From NCBI GenBank assembly GCA_030680745.1, contig JAUXUR010000041.1:1-52587 (forward strand): 52,587 nucleotides of DNA, given 5' to 3'. The notes under the pieces were generated by a model. It saw only the letters and a program-made list of their open reading frames with translations, ran no database searches and was not told the origin of the DNA. A program made the position numbers and the translations under genes. The stretch is from Alphaproteobacteria bacterium. GTDB lineage: Bacteria > Pseudomonadota > Alphaproteobacteria > JAUXUR01. Shown here piece by piece: positions 9,163 through 17,822 of this stretch (positions within the stretch are counted from its first letter, which is position 1; every line of letters begins with the position of its first letter).

Positions 9163-10497
9163 TTAATCTTTTTTGACAATTCTTCCTTTTTTAACAGGAT
9201 TTTTTTTGGAACTTTCTTTTTTGGGTAAAACTTTTTTAGCCACTTCTTTTTTAAGCGGTGTTTTTTTATGAGAATGTTTAGCATTTTTAGCGGATGTTGC
9301 TTTATCGCGTGCTTTAATGATTTTTGCGCGATCAAGCCAATCAATATCGTTTAAACCTAGATGACGATCAAACAAATATGATCTTATAATGACGCCTAAA
9401 GGTGTTGCAGCATTAGCAAGGACTGCGATGCCTATTTTATGTTCTGGTAAAAATGAAACCATCGCGACTTGGCCATTGACAAAACCACCATGACCAATTG
9501 CTTTATGCCCATTCCAATCATAAATGCGCCAGCCTAATCCATAGCCTGTATTCTTAACACGATCTTTAGGATAAAAATTCTTTGTATAACGATAAGGCTC
9601 GCTCCCGGTTGTATCAATTTGAACTTTATGCAATTCATCTATTATAGTTTCAGGGATATAGGTTTGGCCATTAATTTTGCCTTTATTCATATGAAGCTGG
9701 GCATATTTGGCAAGATCTTCGATCGACATATTAATGCCACCGGCATAGGGGATGCGATATCCAAATTCTGAATAAGGTAAAACGCGTGTGAATGTTGTGC
9801 CAACTTTATGTGATAAGGCTTTGTTGTTGCTTGCATTAAGCGCATTAATGCCTAAAGATGCATTTTTGAATCCTATAAGATCAAAAAATTTCTCTTGAAA
9901 AAGACTATTCATATCTTTTTTGAGTATTTTTTCAGCGACTTGTCCTGGCACACAATATAAAACATTTTGATAGGAGAACTTTTCTTTGAGTGGTGCGATA
10001 GGCGTTAAATTTTGAAGTGTTGGTAATACATCTTGAAAATGTTTACCTGCTTGGATATCAACGTCGCCTGCATAAGCTGGTAATCCGCTACGCTGGCTTA
10101 ATACGTCTTTAATGGTTAAATTTTGTGTATGTTCTTCATCGCAATATTTAAAATCAGGAAAATGTTTAATAATTTTATCATCATAATTGAGCACACCTTC
10201 TGATATTAAGCGCGCCATTAAAGTAGCCGACATACCTTTTGTTACAGAACCAATTTGAAAAAGTGTTTCTGTAGTGATTGGTTCTTCTTGTCCATGCACA
10301 CGAACACCAAATCCCTTCATATATTGAATTTGATCGCCTTCAATAAAAGCGATTGCAAATCCAGGCACCTTAAATTGTTCGTGGCCTTCTTTTATTTTTT
10401 CTTCTAAAAATGGAAGCATATCGGTTAATTTTGAGTTTGCAGCCGTAATAATGTTCATTATTAAAACACCAATTAATAAGCAGAGATTTTTTTTCAT
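9163..10497 (-). CDS. exported serine hydrolase (class C beta-lactamase/PBP fold) with lysine-rich tail
   Basis: A 444-residue member of the beta-lactamase/D-alanyl-D-alanine carboxypeptidase superfamily. The signal peptide is MKKNLCLLIGVLIMNIITAA. Catalytic motifs are S84-V-T-K87, Y176-Q-N178 and the HGG box in AIGHGGFVNGQ near residue 335. The fold is that of AmpC-like enzymes, but the family also holds esterases and peptidases, so resistance should not be assumed. The last 45 residues are an unusual lysine-rich, repetitive tail (KKTPLKKEVAKK, KKESSKKNPVKKG), like histone-H1-type tails; this is not part of the catalytic fold and could bind the cell wall, LPS or nucleic acid. It may head a transcript with accD 40 bases downstream. 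Confidence 0.88.
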   Translation of the reverse strand: MKKNLCLLIGVLIMNIITAANSKLTDMLPFLEEKIKEGHEQFKVPGFAIAFIEGDQIQYMKGFGVRVHGQEEPITTETLFQIGSVTKGMSATLMARLISEGVLNYDDKIIKHFPDFKYCDEEHTQNLTIKDVLSQRSGLPAYAGDVDIQAGKHFQDVLPTLQNLTPIAPLKEKFSYQNVLYCVPGQVAEKILKKDMNSLFQEKFFDLIGFKNASLGINALNASNNKALSHKVGTTFTRVLPYSEFGYRIPYAGGINMSIEDLAKYAQLHMNKGKINGQTYIPETIIDELHKVQIDTTGSEPYRYTKNFYPKDRVKNTGYGLGWRIYDWNGHKAIGHGGFVNGQVAMVSFLPEHKIGIAVLANAATPLGVIIRSYLFDRHLGLNDIDWLDRAKIIKARDKATSAKNAKHSHKKTPLKKEVAKKVLPKKESSKKNPVKKGRIVKKD

Positions 10498-10524
10498 GTA
10501 TCATCCAAAATACTAGTAAATAAA

Positions 10525-10663
10525 CTTAAAAATAAATGTCTAGATTATGAGTCAAAGTCTAGAAAGGGCGAGAACTGGAACGCAGTGTACTTCTTCGTAC
10601 ATGAGTACCAATTGCTGCGACCTGACGACGAATTTGGCCATAATCTAGACATTTATTTTTAAG
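10525..10663 (+). repeat. palindromic element, family C, copy 1
   Basis: A 139-bp element in the divergent spacer between the serine hydrolase gene and rpe. Its ends are inverted repeats, perfect over about 25 bases (left arm 10525-10549, right arm 10639-10663). The interior has the family core (minus-strand reading CTCATGTACGAAGAAGTACA) and the CCTGACGACGAATTTGG segment also found at 30123-30243. The outer arm sequence is not shared with the other copies. Confidence 0.8.
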
Positions 10664-10729
10664 TAAGTTTTTTTTGAATTCTAGCATTAAAAGGCGTACA
10701 ATATCCACAATATTAGTAATGAGTATAAA

Positions 10730-11395
10730 ATGAACCCCATTAAAATAGCCCCTTCTTTGTTATCTGCTGATTTTGCAGCTTTAGGGAAAGAAGTTACATT
10801 AATCACAGAAGCTAAAGCTGATTGGATTCATTTTGATGTGATGGATGGTGCTTTTGTACCTAATCTTACGATGGGTCCCCAAATTGTAAAAGCATTGCGC
10901 CCTTATTCGACTCTTCCTTTTGATGTTCATCTAATGATTTATAGACCAGAGCAATTTATTGAGCCCTTTATTGAAGCGGGTGCAAATATTGTAACGATTC
11001 ATCAAGAGGCGACGTCCCATTTACATAGACATTTAACACAAATTCGTAAAATGGGCGCTAAAGCAGGTGTTTCCTTGAATCCAGGTACTTGTCATACAAG
11101 TATTTTACCTATTTTAGAGGCGATTGATTTAATATTGATTATGAGCGTGAACCCAGGTTTTGGCGGGCAACATTTTATAGAAAGCCAATTAAAAAAAATT
11201 GAGGCGCTTTCATCTATTATTCGACGTGAAAATTTAAATATTGAACTTCAAGTGGACGGCGGTATCAATATGAAAACGGCAGGTATGGCTATTAAAGCTG
11301 GTGCTACATGTCTTGTTGCGGGGACTTCTGTCTTTGAAAAAGGACCGTCACAATATGCTGCTTGTATTCAAGATCTAAAAAATTCTATACTATAA
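10730..11395 (+). CDS. rpe: ribulose-phosphate 3-epimerase
   Basis: Interconverts D-ribulose 5-phosphate and D-xylulose 5-phosphate in the pentose phosphate pathway; a metal-dependent TIM barrel. The 221-residue length is standard. Motifs: APSLLSADFA at the N-terminus, HFDVMDGAFVPN with the metal-binding histidine and catalytic aspartate, DVHLMI, MSVNPGFGGQ and the phosphate-binding LQVDGGINMKTA. The stop codon (11393-11395) lies inside the left arm of the palindromic element at 11391-11497. The Nudix gene follows on the same strand. Confidence 0.96.
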   Translation: MNPIKIAPSLLSADFAALGKEVTLITEAKADWIHFDVMDGAFVPNLTMGPQIVKALRPYSTLPFDVHLMIYRPEQFIEPFIEAGANIVTIHQEATSHLHRHLTQIRKMGAKAGVSLNPGTCHTSILPILEAIDLILIMSVNPGFGGQHFIESQLKKIEALSSIIRRENLNIELQVDGGINMKTAGMAIKAGATCLVAGTSVFEKGPSQYAACIQDLKNSIL

Positions 11396-11497
11396 CTAAA
11401 CAATTTTAATTTGGCACGTTGTCATTCGTCGTTCATGTAGGAAGAGACTACACTTCGCGCCTCATTCCTAGTGACAAAATAAAATTGTTTAGCTATA
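11391..11497 (+). repeat. palindromic element, family D, overlapping the rpe stop codon
   Basis: The arms TATAACTAAACAATTTTA and, inverted at the other end, TAAAATTGTTTAGCTATA are nearly perfect complements and continue inward to GGCAC/GTGAC. The interior TTCATGTAGG, spacer, CTACACTTCG matches the core hairpin of families A, B and C. The left arm contains the stop codon of rpe, so gene end and element overlap by five bases. Confidence 0.7.
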
Positions 11498-11519
11498 AGA
11501 TAGACCTTATGTGAGATAA

Positions 11520-12098
11520 ATGCATATTCCTGACATTATCAGCAGATATGACCAATGGCGCACACAATACCCTTATGCTGCTCAAAATATAGTTGATAAT
11601 TATACAAAAGCAGCTGTTCTTGTACCGCTTGTTCCTCACCCACATGGCATTCATGTTTTGTTGAATCGTCGTGCTGAACATTTACGTGATCATCCTGGGC
11701 AAATTTGTTTTCCGGGTGGACGGTTTGATCCAAAAGATAACTCGCCTGAAGATACAGCTTTAAGGGAGGCACAGGAAGAAATTGCATTGCCACCTGAAAA
11801 AGTAACGATTATTGGTAGGCTAAACCAATGTCGTACAATTACAGGCTTTGAAATTACACCTATTTTAGCACATGTTGAACCTCCTTTTTCTTTAACATTG
11901 GATCCTATTGAAGTTATTGAATCTTTTGAAATACCCCTTTCTTTTATTCTGAACAAACAACATGTTCAGCAGCAAATTATTACATGGCATGGTCAAACGC
12001 ATTCATATTATGTTATTGAGTTTGCACAATATAAAATTTGGGGCGCAACAGCGTCAATCCTTGTTAATTTGGCGGAAGCCATTTCTAAAGATGCTTAA
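11520..12098 (+). CDS. Nudix hydrolase, CoA pyrophosphatase type
   Basis: A 192-residue Nudix protein. It carries the UPF0035 signature of CoA diphosphatases, LLNRRAEHLRDHPGQICFPGG (residues 47-67, family form LLTxRxxxLRxHxGQVxFPGG), running into a Nudix box ending ALREAQEEIAL (residues 80-90), whose REAQEE residues bind metal. The family cleaves coenzyme A and acyl-CoAs to 3',5'-ADP and phosphopantetheine derivatives, probably as housecleaning. Its last eight bases overlap the start of the CCA/poly(A) polymerase gene, so the two are very likely translationally coupled. This Nudix-then-nucleotidyltransferase order is familiar in alphaproteobacteria. Confidence 0.9.
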   Translation: MHIPDIISRYDQWRTQYPYAAQNIVDNYTKAAVLVPLVPHPHGIHVLLNRRAEHLRDHPGQICFPGGRFDPKDNSPEDTALREAQEEIALPPEKVTIIGRLNQCRTITGFEITPILAHVEPPFSLTLDPIEVIESFEIPLSFILNKQHVQQQIITWHGQTHSYYVIEFAQYKIWGATASILVNLAEAISKDA

Positions 12099-13284
12099 CA
12101 CAAGCATTCTTGATCCAAAACCCTCATGGCTTTTAGAGCCCGAATTTCAGCAAATTCTTGTGACATTGAATGGTCGACTTGTCGGTGGATCGGTTCGTGA
12201 AACATTATTGGGTCATAAGCCTAATGATTTTGATATTGCAACGCCTTTTAAACCTGAAGAAGTTACTGATTTGCTTCAAGAAAAAGGCTTTAGGATCATC
12301 CCAACAGGCATGAAACATGGCACGATTACAGCCATTGGAAAAAAATATCATTATGAAGTAACAACACTTAGACAAGATATTGAAACTTTTGGGCGTCATG
12401 CAATTGTAAATTATACAGATTCTTGGGAAGAAGATGCTTTAAGGCGTGATTTTACTTATAATGCTTTATATTGTGATCATCAGGGTATTATCTATGATTA
12501 TACAGATGGTCTTAAAGATCTTGAGACAAAATTTTTACGTTTTATTGGAGATCCTAAAAAGCGTATTCAAGAAGATTATTTACGTATTTTGCGTTATTTT
12601 CGCTTTTTAAGCCAATATGATGGGTTACTTCATGAACCTTCATATGATGCGGCTTGTTATTTTGCAAATCATCTTAAAGAATTATCGGGTGAACGATTAT
12701 CAACTGAAATTTTTAAGCTTCTTAATAATCCATATGCATTGAAATCCTTACAATTAATGGAAAAAGGGAATGTTTTTAAAAATTTAATGCCATACGATAT
12801 TAATTTAAAGCTTGTGACGAAATTATATAATTCAGATTTTAAATTACCTTCTGTCGATATTAAATTTTTTCTACTGACTTTTCCACAAAATAATAACGAG
12901 ATTAAACTTCTTAAAAAAACATTTAGATTATCGAATAAAACAGAACATTATTTAAAATGTCTCATTAAAAAAATAGGCAAAACACCTATGAGCGCCGCGC
13001 ATTCATTTTATCATTTTTTATATGTTCATGATAAAGCCATAACGCGCGATTGGTTAATGCTTCAATTATTATTGGAGTTGATTGATGTTGAAACATACCA
13101 ACAATTTTTAACTTTTTGTAATCATTGGGTTAAGCAAATAATGCCTATTAAAGCAAGTGATCTTAAAGATATGGGTTTTAAAGATGGGCCTTTTTTAGGC
13201 ATAGCGCTTCAAAAAATCTTAAATGCTTGGATTGAAAGTGGCTTTACGCTTACAAAAGAAGAATGTTTAAAAAAAATTGTTTAA
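12091..13284 (+). CDS. CCA tRNA nucleotidyltransferase / poly(A) polymerase family protein
   Basis: A 397-residue class II nucleotidyltransferase that adds or repairs CCA ends of tRNA, or adds poly(A). The head domain has RLVGGSVRETLLG (residues 29-41) and the metal-binding D46-F-D48 in NDFDIAT, then RRDFTYNALY and the RIQEDYLRILRYFRF neck motif. An ATG 43 codons upstream extends the frame but lies inside the Nudix gene; I prefer the ATG at 12091, which overlaps the Nudix stop (GATGCTTAA) and begins where family homology begins. CCA-adding and poly(A)-adding members cannot be separated by eye. A palindromic element follows at 13325. Confidence 0.92.
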   Translation: MLNTSILDPKPSWLLEPEFQQILVTLNGRLVGGSVRETLLGHKPNDFDIATPFKPEEVTDLLQEKGFRIIPTGMKHGTITAIGKKYHYEVTTLRQDIETFGRHAIVNYTDSWEEDALRRDFTYNALYCDHQGIIYDYTDGLKDLETKFLRFIGDPKKRIQEDYLRILRYFRFLSQYDGLLHEPSYDAACYFANHLKELSGERLSTEIFKLLNNPYALKSLQLMEKGNVFKNLMPYDINLKLVTKLYNSDFKLPSVDIKFFLLTFPQNNNEIKLLKKTFRLSNKTEHYLKCLIKKIGKTPMSAAHSFYHFLYVHDKAITRDWLMLQLLLELIDVETYQQFLTFCNHWVKQIMPIKASDLKDMGFKDGPFLGIALQKILNAWIESGFTLTKEECLKKIV

Positions 13285-13324
13285 TTTTCCTATGCTTCTG
13301 ACCCAATTCACATTAAAATCGTAG

Positions 13325-13434
13325 CTATAGTCAATAGACATTGCGAGGATACATCGTCACGCCTCGCTCATGTATATAAGGATACACTTCGTTTGTTGTT
13401 CCTTGTCTACTCATCAAGTCTATTAACTATATAG
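13325..13434 (+). repeat. palindromic element, family B, copy 1
   Basis: About 110 bp, bounded by inverted arms (CTATAGTCAATAGAC against GTCTATTAACTATATAG). The interior shares CGTCACGCCTC, then TCATGTATATAAGGATA and TTGTTCCTTGTCT with copy 2 at 39569-39677. It fills the space between the CCA/poly(A) polymerase gene and icd, ending just before the icd ribosome site. Confidence 0.8.
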
Positions 13435-13463
13435 TAAAAAATTAGTTCAAAGGGAGACAATTC

Positions 13464-14702
13464 GTGGCCAAAATTAAAGTTTTAAATCCAATCGTTGACA
13501 TTGATGGCGACGAGATGACGCGGATCATCTGGGCGATGATCAAAGACAAATTTATTTATCCATATTTAAATATTGATTTAAAATATTATGACCTTGGTAT
13601 TGAAAGTCGTGATAAAACCGATGATCAAATTACAATTGATGCAGCAAAAGCCATTCAACAATATGGAATTGGTGTTAAATGCGCAACAATCACCCCCGAT
13701 GAAGCACGCGTTAAAGAATTTAATCTTAAAAAAATGTGGAAATCGCCGAATGGAACGATTCGTAACATTCTAAATGGTACCGTTTTCCGTGCCCCTATCA
13801 TCATTAAAAATGTGCCACGTCTTGTACCCAATTGGACAAAACCGATTATTATCGGTCGTCATGCTTATGGCGATCAATATCGTGCGACAGACATTAAGAT
13901 CCCAGGTCCTGGTAAAGTCACAATGACTTATACACCTGCAAATGGTGGTAAACCGCAAGAGCATCTAATCCATGAATTCACCAACACTGGTGGCGTTGCG
14001 ATGGGTATGTTTAATGAAGATGAATCCATTCGTGGTTTTGCACGTTCATGTTTGAATTATGGTCTTGATATTGGATTCGATGTGTTTTTATCAACAAAAA
14101 ACACAATTCTAAAAGCGTATGATGGTCGTTTTAAAGATCTTTTTCAAGAAATCTACGAAAAAGAATTTGAAGCTAAATTCAAAGCTAAAAAGATTGTTTA
14201 TGAACATCGTTTGATTGACGATATGGTCGCAACGGCTATGCGTACAGATGGTAATTTCCTTTGGGCTTGTAAGAATTATGATGGCGATGTCCAATCAGAT
14301 GCAATCGCACAAGGTTTTGGTTCTTTAGGCCTCATGACGTCCATCCTTTTGTCACCCGATGGTAAAACTATTGAAACAGAAGCGGCACATGGTACCGTGA
14401 CCCGTCATTACAGAGAACACCAAAAGGGCAACAAAACCTCCACTAATCCAATAGCATCCATTTTTGCGTGGACTCAAGCATTGTCTTATCGTGCAAAGTT
14501 TGATAACACACCAGAGCTTGGGCTTTTTGCACAAACTTTAGAACAATCTTGTATTGAAACAGTTGAAAATGGTCATATGACTAAAGATCTGTCTTTGCTC
14601 AGAGGCCCTAATGAGCCTTATCTGAATACAGAAGAATTTTTAGATCAAATTGTTTTACAATTGAATAAAAACCTAGAACAAAAGCAACGTGTTGCTATTT
14701 AA
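13464..14702 (+). CDS. icd: NADP-dependent isocitrate dehydrogenase (homodimeric, eukaryote-like subfamily)
   Basis: Oxidatively decarboxylates isocitrate to 2-oxoglutarate with NADP in the TCA cycle. The 412-residue protein belongs to the subfamily shared with eukaryotic cytosolic and mitochondrial IDHs: [13 protein letters not shown] at the N-terminus, [12 protein letters not shown], the substrate loop [18 protein letters not shown], the [12 protein letters not shown] region, [22 protein letters not shown] and [17 protein letters not shown] for cofactor binding. The start is GTG with AGGGAG eight bases upstream; no nearer ATG would preserve the conserved N-terminus. A strong terminator follows at 14710. 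Confidence 0.97.
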   Translation: MAKIKVLNPIVDIDGDEMTRIIWAMIKDKFIYPYLNIDLKYYDLGIESRDKTDDQITIDAAKAIQQYGIGVKCATITPDEARVKEFNLKKMWKSPNGTIRNILNGTVFRAPIIIKNVPRLVPNWTKPIIIGRHAYGDQYRATDIKIPGPGKVTMTYTPANGGKPQEHLIHEFTNTGGVAMGMFNEDESIRGFARSCLNYGLDIGFDVFLSTKNTILKAYDGRFKDLFQEIYEKEFEAKFKAKKIVYEHRLIDDMVATAMRTDGNFLWACKNYDGDVQSDAIAQGFGSLGLMTSILLSPDGKTIETEAAHGTVTRHYREHQKGNKTSTNPIASIFAWTQALSYRAKFDNTPELGLFAQTLEQSCIETVENGHMTKDLSLLRGPNEPYLNTEEFLDQIVLQLNKNLEQKQRVAI

Positions 14703-14709
14703 GGCATCA

Positions 14710-14737
14710 AAAGAAGAGTCCTTTTGGGCTCTTCTTT
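14710..14737 (+). terminator. rho-independent terminator after icd
   Basis: AAAGAAGAGTCC and GGGCTCTTCTTT form a long stem around a short T-rich loop, seven bases after the icd stop codon. Confidence 0.8.
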
Positions 14738-14740
14738 GAT

Positions 14741-14885
14741 TAGACTTCTTTCGAAACTCTACTACTGCGGTCGATTGATGCGTCGCTTCGGTACTCAGAT
14801 CCTCATGTATGAAGAATACACTGCGGTCTTCCGTGCCGAATCTTCTATCACTCGCATCACATTAGCGAGTTTCGAAAGAAGTCTA
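14741..14885 (+). repeat. palindromic element, family A, copy 1
   Basis: 145 bp bounded by a perfect 19-bp inverted repeat, TAGACTTCTTTCGAAACTC, at 14741-14759 and inverted at 14867-14885. The interior (CTACTACTGCGGTCGATTGA, core CTCATGTATGAAGAATACACT, GGTCTTCCGTGCC) is largely the same as copy 2 at 23291-23436. It begins right after the icd terminator. Confidence 0.85.
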
Positions 14886-14896
14886 TCATAAATCAA

Positions 14897-15412
14897 TTAA
14901 TCTGCGAAAAGTCCAATTGCGAACCAGTGACAACCTGAATAACCAGGAATTTTATCTGTTCTAACAACAGCATAAGCATAATATTTATGAAATGGCATCA
15001 TATGTGCTTTATGACCGGGGCTTTTGAGCCATTGTCTTGCAAGTTGTCGTGCTGCTTGTTTTCCATCACGTGCCGTGCAAAATGCAAGAATTTCAGCTTT
15101 TGCGCGACCTGGAAAAAATCGTGCACGTTCCTTAAAGCCAACATGAGAAATCATATTTTTACCAAGTCGTTTTGAACTTGATTGGCCATAGATTTTATTA
15201 CAATAAAAGTTAGTTGCACATTCTTGAGCAAAATCAATGGCGATGGACAGCATTGTTGCGTTTGGTATACCGTTTGCGCTTTTGCCACCTATATTTTTAA
15301 TTTCTTGTATTAAAAGAGCAGTGTTTTGTTTTTCCTCAAATGTTGGTTGCACAGCTTCTACTGTAAATAAAGTGAGGGATAGATATAGTGAGAGTAGAAT
15401 TTTCTTTAGCAT
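14897..15412 (-). CDS. exported CAP (SCP/PR-1-like) domain protein
   Basis: A 171-residue secreted protein with features of the CAP superfamily. The signal peptide is MLKKILLSLYLSLTLFTVEA. The C-terminal half has the family pattern LARQWLKSPGHKAHMM followed by YYAYAVVRTD and HWFAIGLF, like the W-x-x-SPGH...NIL and final YW-x-V-x-F strands. The GENI-type motif is degenerate (GRAKAEILAF). Bacterial CAP proteins are exported, with unclear functions including lipid or cell-wall binding. I use the ATG at 15412, preceded by AAGGAA; an in-frame ATG eight codons earlier has no good ribosome site. Five cysteines in the mature part could form disulfides. Confidence 0.7.
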   Translation of the reverse strand: MLKKILLSLYLSLTLFTVEAVQPTFEEKQNTALLIQEIKNIGGKSANGIPNATMLSIAIDFAQECATNFYCNKIYGQSSSKRLGKNMISHVGFKERARFFPGRAKAEILAFCTARDGKQAARQLARQWLKSPGHKAHMMPFHKYYAYAVVRTDKIPGYSGCHWFAIGLFAD

Positions 15413-15581
15413 TTTAAGTTCCTTAGAATTAAACAAAAATAATACGTGATATTACATTAATTTTAATTTTTTTTAAATAAAAATTTGTTTTTATATATGC
15501 TGTCCAAATTTATATCATTTATAGAGATGTGTTTATGGTTACTGTTTGTTTTTGATGTATTTTTTCAATTGGGAGTATTAA

Positions 15582-16055
15582 TCAATTTTCAAGAATTAAG
15601 TTCTTAATTTTTTCAGCTATACATTCATATTTTTGTGTGAAAGAAAAAGTCACAATGCGTTCATCTGGATTTTCAGTGAAACTAAAATCAAGGCATATAT
15701 ATTCTTTTGGCGTGTATGATCCCAATCGTTCTGGCCACTCAATAAGGCTTATGGCACGTGCGAAGGCTTCATCAATGCCAAGTTCAAAAACTTCCTCTTC
15801 ATTTTTAAGACGGTATAAATCAAAATGCCAAACAGGCCCTAAAGATGTTTCATATTCCTGTACAAGGGTGAAAGTGGGGCTTGGGACTTCTGTTTCTTCA
15901 CCTAATAAGGATTGAATAAAAGCGCGCGCAAAATAACTTTTGCCAGCACCCAAATCCCCTTTTAGCAAAACAATATCCTTAGGCTTCAAAAAAAAACGCA
16001 TTTTTTGTGCTAATTTTTTTGTTTCAAAACAATTTGTTAATAAAAACTTAATCAT
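15582..16055 (-). CDS. tsaE: tRNA threonylcarbamoyladenosine biosynthesis ATPase TsaE
   Basis: P-loop ATPase that works with TsaB and TsaD to transfer the threonylcarbamoyl group to A37 of ANN-decoding tRNAs. The 157 residues are normal. Walker A is G33-DLGAGKS-40; other family blocks are PSPTFTLVQEYE, VWHFDLYRL and LGIDEAF...ISLIEWPERL. In many alphaproteobacteria tsaE lies in a cluster leading to addB-addA; here it stands alone more than 23 kb from those genes, which suggests the cluster was broken up. Confidence 0.95.
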   Translation of the reverse strand: MIKFLLTNCFETKKLAQKMRFFLKPKDIVLLKGDLGAGKSYFARAFIQSLLGEETEVPSPTFTLVQEYETSLGPVWHFDLYRLKNEEEVFELGIDEAFARAISLIEWPERLGSYTPKEYICLDFSFTENPDERIVTFSFTQKYECIAEKIKNLILEN

Positions 16056-16095
16056 TTGTGTTTTATAATTTCTTTTTATTTGGTATTATATAAGT

Positions 16096-16275
16096 GTAAC
16101 CACTTTTCCAACTTCGTTCTCTTGTACGATGTAAGTGCGTTGTACAAGAGACGTATTTTTGGGAAGTGCTTACCTTTAGCAAGACTTTACACGGAATTAA
16201 ATTTTTTACAAGTTTGTCATTTTTCATCTTGCCTCCTTATCTGACCCCGCGCATTTTATGTTGTGGGGTTTTTTC
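16096..16275 (+). ncRNA. candidate small structured RNA with its own terminator
   Basis: No plus-strand gene ends here, yet 16244-16275 is a good plus-strand terminator. Upstream, 16096-16173 can fold into one long interrupted hairpin: GTAACCAC with GTGCTTAC, TTTTCCAA with TTGGGAA, and CTCTTGTAC with GTACAAGAG at the tip. A possible -10 region (TATTATATAAG) lies at about 16084-16094. Between hairpin and terminator is an apparently unpaired CCTCCTTA, identical to the anti-Shine-Dalgarno end of 16S rRNA. It does not match features I know of 6S, SRP or RNase P RNA. This is an inference from structure only. Confidence 0.3.
16244..16275 (+). terminator. orphan rho-independent terminator
   Basis: ACCCC and GGGGT form the stem base around a 16-base AT-rich loop, followed immediately by TTTTTT. 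No protein gene on the plus strand precedes it; see the candidate RNA at 16096. Confidence 0.55.
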
Positions 16276-16277
16276 TT

Positions 16278-16429
16278 ACAACCACCCATCATGGGTAAAT
16301 TCGTCGTTAAGTTGGCGCTTCCTGTGCTCATGAGCTCCTTCAGCTAGGACATCAAAATCCACCGGATCTTAATTGTCAAGCTTCTGGATCACTCATTTTC
16401 TAGACTTTTCCACATAATCTGGGTAGTTT
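16278..16429 (-). repeat. palindromic element, family C, diverged copy
   Basis: Arms AACCACCCATCATGGG and, inverted, CCACATAATCTGGGTAGTTT enclose the family C boundaries AAATTCGTCGT on the left and TTTCTAGACTTT on the right. The interior has diverged or been replaced (an AGCTCCTTCAGCT patch), though a GCTCATGAG remnant of the core remains. It precedes the ferredoxin reductase gene. Confidence 0.6.
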
Positions 16430-16472
16430 AGTTTCAAGTATGTTGGAATATTACTTTCTATTTAGGTGTTAT

Positions 16473-17483
16473 ATGTCTTTTTTTGAAACGGATGTTGTTA
16501 TTATTGGTGCGGGTCCTGTGGGGCTTTTTGCTATTTTTGAATGCGGTATGCTTGGACTTCGCTGTCACGTTGTTGATGCGCTTGAATCTGTTGGTGGTCA
16601 ATGTAGTGCGCTTTATCCTGAAAAACCAATTTATGATATTCCCGGCTTTCCAAAAGTTTCGGGTGCCGATTTGATTCATCAATTGGAAATACAAGCATCT
16701 CCTTTCCATCCAAACTATCATTTTGATCAGGAAGTAAGTTCTTTTGAGCGAAAAGAAGGTTTCTTTCATGTTCAAACATCAAAGAATATAACGATAAAAG
16801 CGAGATCCATTATTATTGCAGCGGGTGGCGGTGCTTTTGGACCAAATCGTCCACCGCTTGATCATTTGTCTGAATTTGAGGGTAAATCTGTTTTTTATCT
16901 TGTGAAATCACGCGAAAATTTCCGCAATAAGAAAATTACGATTGCAGGTGGTGGTGATTCAGCGCTTGATTGGGCGCTTTCTCTCTCGGAAATTGCTGAA
17001 CACGTTAATTTAATTCATCGGCGTGATAAATTCAGAGCCTCGCCCGAATCCTTGAATCAATTACAACAAAAAGTAGAGCAAGGATTAATTTCACTTGTCG
17101 TGCCCTATCAATTGAAAGCATTGCATGGCAAGGAAGGTATGCTAGATTTTGTTGAAGTTGCAACCTTAGATGGTGATTCAAAAATGCTTCCAACTGATAT
17201 TTTGCTCCCTTTTTTTGGGCTTGCCATGCATTTAGGGCCTTTAGCACATTGGGGATTGGATCTTGAGAATAATCATTTAAAAATAAATCCCGTAACAATG
17301 AACACGAATGTTGAAGGCGTTTATGCTATTGGTGATATAGCAACTTATCCAGGTAAGTTGAAATTAATATTAACAGGATTTGCAGAAGCAGCATCGGCAG
17401 CACATGCAATTCATCATTGGCTTAATCCTGATAAAATAATGCATTTTGAATATTCAACAACCAAGGGTATTCATGAATTGTAA
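16473..17483 (+). CDS. ferredoxin-NADP+ reductase, thioredoxin-reductase-like type
   Basis: A 336-residue FAD/NAD(P)-binding flavoprotein of the TrxR-like FNR class, which moves electrons between NADPH and ferredoxin. FAD site VVIIGAGPVGLF (residues 8-19), family segment QCSALYPEKPIYDIPGFP, NADPH site ITIAGGGDSALDWALSL, and the C-terminal YAIGDIATYPGKLKLILTGFAEAA. There is no CxxC redox pair, which separates it from true thioredoxin reductase. I place the start at 16473 (AGGTG six bases upstream); the ATG 11 codons earlier adds an unconserved tail. It could recycle ferredoxin reduced by the indolepyruvate oxidoreductase at 19.9 kb; they are not in one operon. Confidence 0.92.
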   Translation: MSFFETDVVIIGAGPVGLFAIFECGMLGLRCHVVDALESVGGQCSALYPEKPIYDIPGFPKVSGADLIHQLEIQASPFHPNYHFDQEVSSFERKEGFFHVQTSKNITIKARSIIIAAGGGAFGPNRPPLDHLSEFEGKSVFYLVKSRENFRNKKITIAGGGDSALDWALSLSEIAEHVNLIHRRDKFRASPESLNQLQQKVEQGLISLVVPYQLKALHGKEGMLDFVEVATLDGDSKMLPTDILLPFFGLAMHLGPLAHWGLDLENNHLKINPVTMNTNVEGVYAIGDIATYPGKLKLILTGFAEAASAAHAIHHWLNPDKIMHFEYSTTKGIHEL

Positions 17484-17592
17484 AGACGTTAGGTTTTAGG
17501 TTCAGATGTTTAAACTTGGAGATCACGTGAAATCGTCATATCATTAATAACACGAACTCGATAATACTTTATATTAGGAAACTTAAAGTTTC

Positions 17593-17725
17593 CGTCGTTG
17601 CGATGAGCCCCAATTAAATGGGGCGAAGAAGTAATCCAGAAAAAGCGTTTAAAAAGTTTTAAATGTTGATTTTAGGACTGGATTGCCACGTGGCTCTTTT
17701 TAAATTTGGGCCACTCGCAACGACG
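17593..17725 (+). repeat. palindromic element with GTCGTTGCGA ends
   Basis: Lies in the gene-free spacer 17484-17822. Outer arms GTCGTTGCGA and TCGCAACGAC are inverted; inside are a second small palindrome (CCCC, AATTAAAT, GGGG) and an inverted AATCCAG/CTGGATT pair. The ends resemble the termini of the repeats at 176-264 and 52359-52447. No reading frame or clear terminator is visible in the rest of the spacer. Confidence 0.65.
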
Positions 17726-17822
17726 AATCTATTGATTTTCAATAATGCTAATGTCGAATTCGCGTTAATATACGTATCATAAGATTTTGATAAGGCTGCG
17801 TCCGTGCTGAGATTAACAATTT

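Noticed and set aside
11962..12090. Upstream 43-codon extension of the CCA/poly(A) polymerase frame
   Set aside because: It lies inside the Nudix gene in another frame; family homology begins at the ATG at 12091.
15237..15449. Plus-strand frame opposite the CAP-domain gene
   Set aside because: Shadow frame with no start signal; the minus-strand gene has a signal peptide and domain match.
16056..16244. 62-codon plus-strand frame upstream of the ferredoxin reductase
   Set aside because: No ribosome site, odd composition, and it covers a strong RNA hairpin; more likely non-coding.
17593..17725. CRISPR-like array in the repeat-rich spacers
   Set aside because: No regularly spaced direct repeats or cas genes; the repeats are palindromic elements with inverted ends.
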